Origin: Oceanicola sp.
Lineage (GTDB): Bacteria; Pseudomonadota; Alphaproteobacteria; Rhodobacterales; Rhodobacteraceae
DNA: 64,000 nt
Reading direction: 5' to 3'
Assembly: GCA_017792405.1 (NCBI GenBank)
Contig: CP051231.1
Span: 3,790,062-3,854,061, forward strand
Below the pieces are notes generated by a model. It was given only the letters and a program-made list of their open reading frames with translations, ran no database searches and was not told the DNA's origin. The position numbers and the translations under genes were made by a program. Shown piece by piece: positions 41,943 to 50,782 of this stretch; position 1 is the first letter of the stretch, and each line of letters opens with the position of its first letter.

Positions 41943-43295
41943 ATGAAGATTGCGATGATCGGCACGGGCTACGTGGGCCTGGTCTCGGGGGTGTGCTTCT
42001 CGGATTTCGGGCATGAGGTCGTTTGCGTCGACAAGAATCCCGAGAAGGTGGCGCAGTTGAACCGGGGCGAGGTGCCGATCTACGAGCCGGGGCTGGATGT
42101 GCTGATGGCCAAGAACGTGGCCGCCGGGCGCCTGACCTTCACCGAGGATTTGGCGCCTGCGGTGGCCGGGGCCGATGCCGTGTTTATCGCCGTGGGCACG
42201 CCGACCCGCCGCGGCGACGGCCATGCCGACCTGACCTATGTGTTCGCCGCCGCCGAGGAAATCGCCCAGTCGCTCGACGGGTTCACCGTGGTTGTCACCA
42301 AGTCCACCGTTCCGGTCGGCACCAACCGCAAGGTCTACGAGATCATCGCCAAGACCTGCAAAGAGGGCAGCTTTGATGTGGCCTCCAACCCCGAGTTCCT
42401 CCGAGAGGGGGCCGCGATTGATGATTTCATGCGGCCTGACCGGGTTGTGGTGGGCGTCGAGACGGAGCCGGCCCGCGAGGTGATGGGCGACATCTATCGC
42501 CCGCTGTTCCTGCGCGATTTTCCGATCGTCTACACCGATCTGGAGTCCGCCGAGATGATCAAATACGCGGCCAACGCCTTTCTGGCCACGAAGATCACCT
42601 TCATCAACGAGATCGCCATGCTCTGCGAGCGGGTGGGGGCCGATATCAAGGCGGTCTCCAAGGGGATGGGTCTCGACGGGCGGATCGGCAACAAGTTTCT
42701 CCACGCCGGGCCGGGCTATGGCGGCTCGTGCTTTCCGAAGGACACCAAGGCGCTGGCCCGGATCGGGCAGGACCATGCGGTGCCGCTGGAGATCACCGAG
42801 GCGGTCATTGCCGTGAACGAGGACATGAAGCGCCGGATGGTCGAGAAGCTCCGCGACCTTTGTGACGGCTCGTTCAACGGCAAGGTCGTGGCGGTGCTGG
42901 GCGTGACCTTCAAGCCCAACACCGATGACATGCGCGAAGCGCCGAGCCTCACGATTGTGCCCGCGCTGGTGGGTGGCGGGGCCGAGGTGCGCGTGGTCGA
43001 TCCGCAGGGCCGCCGCGAGGGCGAGGCGCTGCTGCCCGGCGTGACGTGGGAGGAAGACCCCTACGCCGCCGCCAAGGGCGCTGATGTGCTGGTGCTGCTG
43101 ACCGAGTGGAACGAGTTCCGCGCGCTGGATCTGACCCGGATGGCCGGCGAGATGCGCGGCGCCCGCATGGCGGACCTGCGCAACATCTACTCGCGCAACG
43201 ATGCCCGCTCTGCCGGGTTCGAGGCCTATGTCTGCGTTGGCCGCCCGGATGCCACGGCGCTGCAGAGCGAGCCGGGCGTCGCCGCGGCTGGCTGA
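41943..43295 (+). CDS. ugd: UDP-glucose 6-dehydrogenase
   Basis: ATG 41943 gives MKIAMIGTGYVGLVSGVCFS, the standard start; the frame extends upstream without need. The 450-aa enzyme contains the NAD site GTGYVGLVSG, the central FLATKITFINEIAMLCERVG helix and the catalytic thiolate Cys263 in PGYGGSCFPKDTKAL. It oxidises UDP-glucose twice to UDP-glucuronate, the substrate of the epimerase at 39560 and the basis of an acidic polysaccharide. A priming transferase gene follows 26 nt later. Confidence 0.95.
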   Translation: MKIAMIGTGYVGLVSGVCFSDFGHEVVCVDKNPEKVAQLNRGEVPIYEPGLDVLMAKNVAAGRLTFTEDLAPAVAGADAVFIAVGTPTRRGDGHADLTYVFAAAEEIAQSLDGFTVVVTKSTVPVGTNRKVYEIIAKTCKEGSFDVASNPEFLREGAAIDDFMRPDRVVVGVETEPAREVMGDIYRPLFLRDFPIVYTDLESAEMIKYAANAFLATKITFINEIAMLCERVGADIKAVSKGMGLDGRIGNKFLHAGPGYGGSCFPKDTKALARIGQDHAVPLEITEAVIAVNEDMKRRMVEKLRDLCDGSFNGKVVAVLGVTFKPNTDDMREAPSLTIVPALVGGGAEVRVVDPQGRREGEALLPGVTWEEDPYAAAKGADVLVLLTEWNEFRALDLTRMAGEMRGARMADLRNIYSRNDARSAGFEAYVCVGRPDATALQSEPGVAAAG

Positions 43296-43321
43296 CACCG
43301 GGCCGGGCGGGAGACCTTGGG

Positions 43322-43981
43322 GTGACACCCTCAAAGCGGATCTTCGATGTGGCACTCGCTCTGCTGCTGCTGGTGCCGGGTCTGCCGGTGATGGCCGTGC
43401 TCTGGTGCCTGATCGCCCTGCGCGACGGGCGGCCTGCGCTTTATACCTCGGAACGGATGAAGGCGCCGGGGGTGCCGTTTGACCTCTACAAATTCCGCAC
43501 CATGCGGAAGGGCTCGGGTGAGGCCGAGGTGGGCGTGTCGGGCGGCGACAAGGCCGACAGGATCACCCCGCTGGGCCGGACCCTGCGCCGCCTCCGGCTC
43601 GATGAGCTGCCGCAACTCTTCAACGTGCTGAAGGGCGACATGAGCTTTGTCGGCCCGCGTCCGCCGATGCGGCAATATGTGGAGCAGTTTCCGGCGATTT
43701 ACGGCGAGGTGCTTAGGAGCCGCCCGGGAATCACCGGGCTGGCGACGATCATGCACCACAGCCACGAGGAGCGGTTGCTTAAGCACAGCCGCTCGGCGGG
43801 GCAGACCGAAGAGATTTACGTGCGGCTCTGCGTGCCCCGGAAAGCGGCCATCGATAGGCTGTATACCGCCCGCCGGAGCCTCTGCCTTGATCTCTACATT
43901 CTCTATCTCACCGCCGGAAAGCTGGCGCCCCTGCCCGGCGCCCGCCTGAACCGCCTGCGGGCCAAGGCGGCGCGGGTCTGA
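43322..43981 (+). CDS. Undecaprenyl-phosphate sugar transferase (WcaJ/PglC-like priming enzyme)
   Basis: GTG 43322, with GGGAG 8 nt upstream, gives a 219-aa protein of the small monotopic type. It has one N-terminal hydrophobic segment (FDVALALLLLVPGLPVMAVL), then the bacterial sugar-transferase core KFRTMRKGSGE, RLRLDELPQLFNVLKGDMSF and VGPRPP (Asp-Glu catalytic pair in LDELPQ). It transfers a sugar-1-phosphate from a nucleotide sugar to undecaprenyl phosphate, starting repeat-unit assembly. It follows ugd closely. Confidence 0.92.
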   Translation: MTPSKRIFDVALALLLLVPGLPVMAVLWCLIALRDGRPALYTSERMKAPGVPFDLYKFRTMRKGSGEAEVGVSGGDKADRITPLGRTLRRLRLDELPQLFNVLKGDMSFVGPRPPMRQYVEQFPAIYGEVLRSRPGITGLATIMHHSHEERLLKHSRSAGQTEEIYVRLCVPRKAAIDRLYTARRSLCLDLYILYLTAGKLAPLPGARLNRLRAKAARV

Positions 43982-44200
43982 GCCCCTTTTTCGGCGTTTC
44001 CACTGCATGTTTAACCCTTTGGTCAGCTAGCGGGGGTATTCCGCCGAGAGACCGGCTTACGCGGGGATCAGGGTTTGCCTGCGCGGCGCTTTCGCGTAGA
44101 GGCAAAATCAAGGGGGTGCAGTGAATTGCACCTTCCGCGTGTGTGCGGAGCCGGTCAGGCGACGGCTTTTTGATGGAGACGATATGCTGGGTGTGGGTGC

Positions 44201-45121
44201 ATGATGAAGGTGGTGATTACCGGCGCGCGCGGGTTCATCGGGCAGAATCTGGCCCATTATTTCCGCAGCACCGGCAGCAAGGTCACCCTCATTGGGATCG
44301 ATCGCTACAGCGACGGACCGGCCTCGGAACGCGATGTTTTCGACCAGTTTCACACCGGCTGTTTCACCTCCGACGCGGCGCTCAGGCTGGCGGCCAGCGG
44401 TGATGCGGTGGTGCATCTGGCGGCGCAGGCCTCGGTGCAGCAGAGCATGATCGACCCGCTCGGCACCTTCGAGAACAACGCGGCCCGCTCGCACCGGCTG
44501 ATCGACCATCTGCGCCGCCACGCGCCGCACGCGCATTTTGTCTTTGCCTCTACCGGCGCCGTCTCGCAGGACGAAGGGCCGATCGACGAGAGCGCCACGG
44601 CCAACCCGGCCTCGCCCTACGGCGCTTCCAAGCTGGCCACCGAGGCGCTGATGGCCGCCTATGCCAGCGCATGGGACTTTGCCGGGGTCTCGCTGCGGTT
44701 TTCCAACGTCTACGGCCCTCGGTCGCGGCGGCAGGGCGGGGTGATTCCGCACTTTTGCCGGCGGTTGTTGGCGGGCGAATCGCTGCGGATCAACGGTGAT
44801 GGCGGGCAGACGCGCGATTACATCTATGTAGATGATATCTCCCGTGCCATCGCCGGTGCAGTCGCCATGCGGGCCGAAGGGCTCTACCAGCTCGGCACCG
44901 GGGTGCCGACCTCGCTGAACGAGGTGGTGAGCATCTTCCGCGCGCTTGGTCCCGGCGCGGCGCTGCAGGTGGAACATGGCCCGGCGCTGTGTGGGGAGAT
45001 CCGCCACAACTGCGCCAATATTGCCCGCGCCCGCGCCGACCTTGGCTTTGTGCCGCGCCACAGCCTCCGCGACGGGATTGCGCGCACGTTCGAATGGTAC
45101 GACGCTGAACTTGTAAGCTGA
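44201..45121 (+). CDS. NAD-dependent sugar epimerase/dehydratase (UDP-glucose 4-epimerase-like)
   Basis: The 306-aa SDR protein has GARGFIGQN near the N-terminus, ASTGAVSQDEGPIDESA for the catalytic Ser/Thr and YGASKLATEAL for the YxxxK pair, followed by SNVYGPRS. The exact reaction cannot be fixed; GalE-like or UDP-glucuronate decarboxylase-related activity is possible. The start could be 44201 or 44204 (MMKVV). A 219-nt leader upstream contains a perfect hairpin GGTGCA-GTGAAT-TGCACC at 44115-44132. It precedes the dTDP-rhamnose genes. Confidence 0.88.
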   Translation: MMKVVITGARGFIGQNLAHYFRSTGSKVTLIGIDRYSDGPASERDVFDQFHTGCFTSDAALRLAASGDAVVHLAAQASVQQSMIDPLGTFENNAARSHRLIDHLRRHAPHAHFVFASTGAVSQDEGPIDESATANPASPYGASKLATEALMAAYASAWDFAGVSLRFSNVYGPRSRRQGGVIPHFCRRLLAGESLRINGDGGQTRDYIYVDDISRAIAGAVAMRAEGLYQLGTGVPTSLNEVVSIFRALGPGAALQVEHGPALCGEIRHNCANIARARADLGFVPRHSLRDGIARTFEWYDAELVS

Positions 45122-45142
45122 GAGAGGCGGGAGCCAGACTGC

Positions 45143-45994
45143 ATGAAATTGCTGGTGTTCGGAGAAACCGGTCAGGTGGCGCGCGAGCTTGCGGCCCTGG
45201 CCAAGGCAGACCTTGAGGTGACGTGCGTGCCACGGGCGCAGGCGGATTTTGCCGACCCTGCCGCCGCCGCCGGGATCGTGGCCGAGGCAGAGGCTGATGC
45301 GGTGATCAATGCCGTGGCCTACACCGCCGTGGACAAGGCCGAGGAAGAGGAGGCGCTGGCCCAAAAGGTCAACGCCGAAACGCCGGGTGCCATCGCCAAG
45401 GCCTGTGCCGCCCGCGGGCTGCCGCTGGTGCATATCTCCACCGATTACGTCTTCGACGGCAGCGGTGATGAGCCGCGCGCGCCCGGCGCCGCGACCGCCC
45501 CGCTCGGCGCCTATGGCCGCACCAAGCTGGCAGGCGAGGAGGCGGTGCGCGCGGCGGGCGGAGCCCATGCGATTCTGCGGACATCCTGGGTGTTTTCAGC
45601 CCACGGCGCGAACTTCGTGAAAACCATGCTGCGGCTCGGGGCCGAGCGCGACAGGCTGACGATTGTCGACGATCAACGCGGCGGCCCGACCGAGGCCGCC
45701 GACATCGCCGCCGCCTGCGTGGCCATCGCCCGCGCCCTGCGCGACGACCCGGCCAAGAGCGGCACCTACCATTATTCAGGTGCGCCCGATGTCAGCTGGG
45801 CCGAGTTTGCGATGGAGATTTTCGACCAGGCCGGGATCACCTGCCAGGTGGCACGCATCCCCAGCAGCGATTACCCGACCCCGGCGCAACGCCCGCTCAA
45901 CTCGCGGCTCGATTGCAGCACCACCGAGGCCGCCTTTGGCATCCCCCGCCCGGATTGGCGGGGGGCGCTGGCGCGGGTGCTCCAGCAAAAATGA
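45143..45994 (+). CDS. rfbD: dTDP-4-dehydrorhamnose reductase
   Basis: The 283-aa protein has an N-terminal nucleotide-binding motif (VFGETGQVARELAALA), the catalytic Thr/Tyr region ISTDYVFDGSG, YGRTKLAGEEAV and the sugar site RTSWVFSAHGANFVKTML. It catalyses the last NADPH-dependent step to dTDP-L-rhamnose. It is the first of four consecutive genes for the entire pathway from glucose-1-phosphate, in order D-C-B-A. Confidence 0.94.
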   Translation: MKLLVFGETGQVARELAALAKADLEVTCVPRAQADFADPAAAAGIVAEAEADAVINAVAYTAVDKAEEEEALAQKVNAETPGAIAKACAARGLPLVHISTDYVFDGSGDEPRAPGAATAPLGAYGRTKLAGEEAVRAAGGAHAILRTSWVFSAHGANFVKTMLRLGAERDRLTIVDDQRGGPTEAADIAAACVAIARALRDDPAKSGTYHYSGAPDVSWAEFAMEIFDQAGITCQVARIPSSDYPTPAQRPLNSRLDCSTTEAAFGIPRPDWRGALARVLQQK

Positions 45995-46057
45995 TCCGCT
46001 CTGGCCGCATTGCTCCGGCCTGATTAAGATGACTTCAGCCAAAAGGCGAAAGGCACC

Positions 46058-46627
46058 GTGAAGATAGAACAGACCCCCCTGCCCGGCGTGATGCTGATTA
46101 CCCCGCAGCGTTTTGGCGACCATCGCGGCTACTTCGCTGAGACCTACTCGCTGCCCAAGCTGGCGGAAGCGGGGATCGACACGGTGTTCGTGCAGGACAA
46201 TCACTCGCTGTCGCGGGTGACGCCGACGTTGCGCGGGTTGCATTTTCAAGCCCCGCCGCGCGCGCAGGACAAGCTCGTGCGTTGCGGGCGTGGCGCGCTG
46301 TTCGATGTGGCGGTCGACATCCGCAAGGGCAGCCCGACCTACGGCCAGTGGTTCGGCGCCGAGCTGACCGAGGAGAACGGGGCGCAACTGCTGGTGCCCG
46401 CGGGCTTTGCCCATGGCTTCGTGACCCGGGTGCCGGATACCGAGATCGTCTATAAATGCTCCGACACCTACGCGCCTGAAACCGAGGGCGCGCTGCTCTG
46501 GAACGATCCCGACATCGGGATCGACTGGGGCTTGGACGGCGCGGATCCGGTGCTTTCGGAAAAGGACGCCGCGGCCAGCCGCCTCGCGGGATTTGACAGC
46601 CCGTTCACTTGGGAGGGCAGCGCATGA
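46058..46627 (+). CDS. rfbC: dTDP-4-dehydrorhamnose 3,5-epimerase
   Basis: The 189-aa cupin enzyme starts at GTG 46058 and has the typical QDNHSLSRVTPTLRGLHFQA motif with catalytic His in LRGLHFQ and the Asp of FDVAVDIRKGSPTYG. The Tyr region is EIVYKCSDTYAPE. It epimerises dTDP-4-keto-6-deoxyglucose at C3 and C5. Its stop overlaps the rfbB start by 4 nt. Confidence 0.94.
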   Translation: MKIEQTPLPGVMLITPQRFGDHRGYFAETYSLPKLAEAGIDTVFVQDNHSLSRVTPTLRGLHFQAPPRAQDKLVRCGRGALFDVAVDIRKGSPTYGQWFGAELTEENGAQLLVPAGFAHGFVTRVPDTEIVYKCSDTYAPETEGALLWNDPDIGIDWGLDGADPVLSEKDAAASRLAGFDSPFTWEGSA

Positions 46628-47664
46628 AGTTGCTGGTGACGGGCGGTGCCGGGTTTATCGGCTCGGCTGTGGTGCGGCAGGCGATTGCGGCGGGGCATGA
46701 GGTGGTCAACCTCGACGCGCTGACCTATGCCGCCTGCCTCGACAACGTGGCCAGCGTGGCCGATGCGCCGGGCTATGCCTTTGAGCACGTCGATATCCGC
46801 GACCGCGCGGCGCTCGACCGGGTGCTCGCGCAGCACAAGCCGGACGCGATCATGCACCTCGCCGCCGAAAGCCATGTGGACCGTTCCATCGATGGGCCTG
46901 CGACCTTTATCGAGACCAACGTGATCGGCACCTTCCAGCTGCTCGAGGCCGCGCGGGCCTTTTGGCAGGCGCAAGGCCAGCCCGAGGGCTTCCGGTTTCA
47001 TCACGTGAGCACCGATGAGGTTTTTGGCTCGCTGGGGGCGGAGGGGCAGTTCACCGAGACCACGCCCTACGACCCGCGCAGCCCCTATTCGGCTTCCAAG
47101 GCGAGCTCCGACCACCTCGTGCAGGCTTGGCACGAGACCTATGGTCTGCCGGTCGTGATGACGAATTGTTCCAACAATTACGGGCCTTTCCACTTCCCGG
47201 AAAAGCTGGTGCCGGTGGTGATTCTGAACGCGCTGGAGGGCAAGCCGATCCCGGTTTATGGGCGCGGCGAGAATGTGCGGGATTGGCTCTTTGTCGAAGA
47301 CCACGCCGATGCGCTGCTGACGGTGATCCAACGCGGCGCGGTGGGGCGGAGTTACAACATTGGCGGCGAGAACGAGGTCCGCAACATCGACCTCGTCCGG
47401 ATGATCTGCCGCCTGCTCGACAATGCCCGGCCCGCCGACCGCCCGCGTGAAGAGCTGATCACCTTCGTCACCGACCGCCCGGGGCATGACATGCGCTATG
47501 CGATCGACCCGAGCCGGATCGTCAGCGAGTTGGGTTGGCGCCCGAGCGTGACGCTGGAGGAGGGCCTGCGGCGGACGGTGGCGTGGTATCTGGAGAATAC
47601 GGGCTGGTGGCAGGCCCTGCGCGACCGCGCGGGGGTGGGCCAGCGGCTGGGCCTTTCGGCCTGA
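46624..47664 (+). CDS. rfbB: dTDP-glucose 4,6-dehydratase
   Basis: ATG 46624 overlaps the rfbC stop. The 346-aa enzyme has GGAGFIGSAV at the Rossmann fold, the catalytic segment HVSTDEVFGSLG with the Asp-Glu pair that drives dehydration, YSASKASSDHLV and NCSNNYGPFHFPEKLVP, all diagnostic of RfbB/RmlB. It converts dTDP-glucose to the 4-keto-6-deoxy sugar used by RfbC and RfbD. RfbA follows 10 nt later. Confidence 0.95.
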   Translation: MKLLVTGGAGFIGSAVVRQAIAAGHEVVNLDALTYAACLDNVASVADAPGYAFEHVDIRDRAALDRVLAQHKPDAIMHLAAESHVDRSIDGPATFIETNVIGTFQLLEAARAFWQAQGQPEGFRFHHVSTDEVFGSLGAEGQFTETTPYDPRSPYSASKASSDHLVQAWHETYGLPVVMTNCSNNYGPFHFPEKLVPVVILNALEGKPIPVYGRGENVRDWLFVEDHADALLTVIQRGAVGRSYNIGGENEVRNIDLVRMICRLLDNARPADRPREELITFVTDRPGHDMRYAIDPSRIVSELGWRPSVTLEEGLRRTVAWYLENTGWWQALRDRAGVGQRLGLSA

Positions 47665-47674
47665 GGAGAGCGAT

Positions 47675-48547
47675 ATGACCGACCGCAAGGGCATCATCCT
47701 CGCCGGGGGCACCGGCTCACGGCTCTATCCCATCACCATGGGGGTCTCGAAACAGCTGCTGCCGATCTACGACAAGCCGATGATCTACTACCCGATCTCG
47801 GTGCTGATGCTGGCGGGCATCCGTGACATCGCGGTGATCACCACACCGGAAGATTCCGATCAGTTTCAACGACTTCTGGGTGATGGCAGCCAGTGGGGCC
47901 TGCGGTTTTCCTATATCGAGCAGCCGTCGCCCGACGGGCTGGCGCAGGCCTTTATCCTCGCCGAGGACTTCCTCGCCGGCGCACCTTCGGCGCTGGTGCT
48001 GGGCGACAACATCTTCTTTGGCCACGGCCTGCCGGAGATGCTCGCGGAAGCCGGTGCGAAGGCTGATGGCGGGACCGTCTTTGGCTATCGCGTGGCCGAT
48101 CCGGAGCGCTACGGCGTGGTGGACTTCGACGGCGAAGGCCGGGTGCGCGCGCTGATCGAGAAGCCGCCGGTGCCGCCCTCGAACTATGCAGTTACCGGGC
48201 TCTACTTTGTCGACGGCAGCGCGCCGGAGCGGGCACGGCAGGTGAAACCATCGGCGCGGGGCGAGCTGGAGATCACCACGCTGCTGGAGAGCTATCTTGC
48301 CGATGGAAAGCTCGACGTGAAGACGATGGGCCGGGGTTACGCCTGGCTCGACACCGGCACCCACGGCAGCCTGCTCGATGCGGGTAACTTCGTGCGAACG
48401 CTGGAAAAACGGCAGGGGCTCCAGACCGGCTCGCTGGAGGAGATCGCCTACGGCAAGCGGTGGATCAGCCGCGAGGCGCTGGTTGAACGGGCGAAACTCT
48501 TCGCGAAAAACGACTACGGTGCCTACCTGCTGAACCTGCTCAACTGA
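47675..48547 (+). CDS. rfbA: Glucose-1-phosphate thymidylyltransferase
   Basis: The 290-aa nucleotidyltransferase has the signature GIILAGGTGSRLYPIT, followed by SKQLLPIYDKPMIYYPI, and the metal site VLGDNIFFG. It makes dTDP-glucose, the first step of the rhamnose pathway, and is the regulated enzyme inhibited by dTDP-rhamnose in relatives. It is the last of the rfbDCBA genes; a 7-bp hairpin 35 nt after the stop may end the operon. Confidence 0.95.
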   Translation: MTDRKGIILAGGTGSRLYPITMGVSKQLLPIYDKPMIYYPISVLMLAGIRDIAVITTPEDSDQFQRLLGDGSQWGLRFSYIEQPSPDGLAQAFILAEDFLAGAPSALVLGDNIFFGHGLPEMLAEAGAKADGGTVFGYRVADPERYGVVDFDGEGRVRALIEKPPVPPSNYAVTGLYFVDGSAPERARQVKPSARGELEITTLLESYLADGKLDVKTMGRGYAWLDTGTHGSLLDAGNFVRTLEKRQGLQTGSLEEIAYGKRWISREALVERAKLFAKNDYGAYLLNLLN

Positions 48548-48582
48548 TCGTTTTCGAGGCGCTTGGCTGATTCGTTGGGCGG

Positions 48583-48602
48583 AAGCGCTAAAAGCGCTTT
48601 GA
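48583..48602 (+). terminator. Hairpin after rfbA
   Basis: AAGCGCT (48583-48589) and AGCGCTT (48593-48599) form a perfect 7-bp stem with an AAA loop, followed by only a short T run (TT). It is a plausible but weak terminator for the rhamnose operon. The remaining sequence up to 48805 contains no recognisable gene. Confidence 0.45.
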
Positions 48603-48805
48603 AAGATTCGGGCCAGAACCCGCCGAAGTGACCCAAGGGAACCTCCGGAGGGTGCGCGAGAAGGTGCCGATTGCCCCCTTCACCGCGGATTTCACTCACT
48701 TTTCCCCTTTGAGGCGAGCGACCGGCTGAGTAGAAGTAATCGACTCTTTACTGCTTCCTGTCAGGCTCGGGGAAGGAGCCATCTGGAGACGGCAGGCATG
48801 GGTCG

Positions 48806-49876
48806 ATGCGGGGGCGTTCCACGCGCTTTCGTAGGTTTCGCAGAGTTGCATGGCGTTCTCCCGCTGCGGGGGTTTGCTTGGTTGGAATGATTTTGGGGCT
48901 GGTCATGCTGCAATTGACGCCAGAATGGCGAAAGAGCGCATCTGGATACACGGGCAATCAGGAGTCGCAGCCCGTCACCGTGCTGATGGCCGTGCATCAG
49001 GGCGCCTCGCATCTGGAAGAGCAACTCGACAGCCTCACCACCCAAGAGCACGAGAATTGGCAGCTGGTCGTCAGCATCGACGGCGAGGACGATGGTTGCG
49101 CGAAGATCATCGAGAACCACGCGGCGGGCAACCGGATCAGCCAGATCAGCGGGCCGGGCAAGGGCGCTGCGGCGAACTTTCTGCACCTGATGCGGCAGGT
49201 GGACCCGGGCAACTACTGGGCCTTTTCCGATCAGGATGATTTCTGGCTGCCGCACAAGCTCTCCCGCGCGATCGAGCGGCTGGAGGGGGTCTCGTGGAAC
49301 ACGCCGGCGATGTATCACAGCCGCTGCCTGATCACCGACGACTCGCTCGACAATCACCGGATTTCGCCCGCCCGGCCCAAGCCGCCGAGCTTTGCCAATG
49401 CGCTGGTGCAGAACATCGCGGGCGGCAACACCATCGTGCTGAACCCGGCGGCGAGCCGATTGGTTCATGCGGCGGCCCAAGACGTGGACGATGTGACCGT
49501 GCACGACTGGTGGCTCTATCAGCTCATCACCGGTGCGGGCGGCGTTGTGGTGCATGATGATGCTCCGAGCCTGCTCTATCGCCAGCACGGTGCCAACCTG
49601 ATCGGCGCGAATGACGGCATGCGCGCCCGTGCCCGCCGTCTGCGGATGGTGATGGATGGCACCTACAAGGGCTGGATGGAAACCAACCTGAAGGCGCTTA
49701 AGACCTGCGCGCCTTACTTCACCCCCGAAAACCGGCGCCTGCTGCGCCGTGTGATGGCGGCCCGCCGCCAGCCGCTGGCGGTTCGGATGAAGATGCTGCG
49801 CGAGGCAGGCATTCACCGACAGACCCAGTTTGCGAATTCGATCATGTGGCTCTCGGTGGCACTCGGTCGGCTCTGA
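48806..49876 (+). CDS. Family 2 glycosyltransferase
   Basis: The open frame starts at ATG 48806, but ATGs at 48887 and 48905 are alternatives, since the first 30 or so residues are basic and unlike the family start. The conserved core reads VTVLMAVHQGASHLEEQLDS, QLVVSIDGEDDG and AFSDQDDFWLPHKL, where DQDD is the metal-binding motif of rhamnosyltransferase-like GT2 enzymes. The C-terminal half includes HDWWLYQLITGAGG. Location directly downstream of the dTDP-rhamnose genes supports a rhamnosyltransferase role, inferred. Confidence 0.85.
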   Translation: MRGRSTRFRRFRRVAWRSPAAGVCLVGMILGLVMLQLTPEWRKSASGYTGNQESQPVTVLMAVHQGASHLEEQLDSLTTQEHENWQLVVSIDGEDDGCAKIIENHAAGNRISQISGPGKGAAANFLHLMRQVDPGNYWAFSDQDDFWLPHKLSRAIERLEGVSWNTPAMYHSRCLITDDSLDNHRISPARPKPPSFANALVQNIAGGNTIVLNPAASRLVHAAAQDVDDVTVHDWWLYQLITGAGGVVVHDDAPSLLYRQHGANLIGANDGMRARARRLRMVMDGTYKGWMETNLKALKTCAPYFTPENRRLLRRVMAARRQPLAVRMKMLREAGIHRQTQFANSIMWLSVALGRL

Positions 49877-49921
49877 GCGGCCGGTTAACTCCCCGAAGTC
49901 AACGCTGTGGGCGCGACCCTT

Positions 49922-50782
49922 TCAGGCCGCGCCTTCTGCCATGGGTTCCGGCAAAGCGCTGATGCCGGGGGCGGGCAGACGGTTGTCATAGCCGAACTCC
50001 TTGAGAAGCGCGGTGTTGTGATGCTCGAATACCGCCTCGATCCAGGCTTTGCGTTCGGGCGTGCGCCCTGCGTCGGGCGTGCTCGGAGCGTGGAGCGCCT
50101 CCTTCACCCGCTCGACGATGCGGCGACCGGGCAGATTGCCGGAGTGGATCATCGCGGCAATGCGGTCACAATCCTCGGTGCGTAGCGAGGGGTTGGTGAG
50201 GTGGCGCGGCACCTCCCAGTCGACCTCCGCCCCTGCGAGGAAAGGCTCTACTGTGCCCCGGATCGCCCGGTGGCTGGCGAGGGTAAAACGGGCGAGCGGC
50301 AAGGCCTGCCGCCACGCGCGGAGCCAGCCGCGCGGGTTCATCTGGCGGCTGCGGGACACGGCGAAACGCTCGAAGCTCTTGCCGCCATAGGCGGCGCCTG
50401 CCGCGATGAAGGTGCGGAAATGCTGCTTCATCACCTGCGAGTAATCGCCAAAGACGATCTCGCTGAAGGGGCGGATGAAGGCAACGATCTCAACCTCGAC
50501 GCCAAGGGTGGTGACGGCTCGGGCAAAGGGCTGGGCAGCCGCGCCTTGAGAGATCAGATCCTCATAGGAGAGCAACAGCCGGTCATGCGGGCCGAAGAGC
50601 GCGGCAAGCCGGGCCGCTTTGGCGGCCTCAATCCCCTCGGCATTGCCCGGATGGCCGACCCCCTTGTGCGGATAGGCGATGCCCGCCGCCTCGAGCCGGG
50701 CCTGATTGCGCAGCAGAACCTGCTGCAGGTAGGTCGAGCCGCATTTGTGCATGCCGATGTGAAGCAGGAGTTTGCGGGTCAT
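49922..50782 (-). CDS. Sulfotransferase-like protein
   Basis: ATG 50782 overlaps the stop of the upstream glycosyltransferase by 4 nt; the longer open frame is a shadow. The 286-aa protein begins MTRKLLLHIGMHKCGSTYLQ, the 5'-phosphosulfate-binding P-loop of PAPS-dependent sulfotransferases (residues about 9-17). A later segment, VEIVAFIRPFSEIVFGDYSQ, fits the 3'-phosphate-binding region. It would add sulfate to a sugar of the polysaccharide assembled by its neighbours. No signal peptide is present. Confidence 0.8.
   Translation of the reverse strand: MTRKLLLHIGMHKCGSTYLQQVLLRNQARLEAAGIAYPHKGVGHPGNAEGIEAAKAARLAALFGPHDRLLLSYEDLISQGAAAQPFARAVTTLGVEVEIVAFIRPFSEIVFGDYSQVMKQHFRTFIAAGAAYGGKSFERFAVSRSRQMNPRGWLRAWRQALPLARFTLASHRAIRGTVEPFLAGAEVDWEVPRHLTNPSLRTEDCDRIAAMIHSGNLPGRRIVERVKEALHAPSTPDAGRTPERKAWIEAVFEHHNTALLKEFGYDNRLPAPGISALPEPMAEGAA

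Noticed and set aside
41775..43355. Minus-strand 526-codon frame opposite ugd
   Set aside because: The plus strand encodes a full UDP-glucose dehydrogenase with catalytic Cys; the antisense product has no recognisable family.
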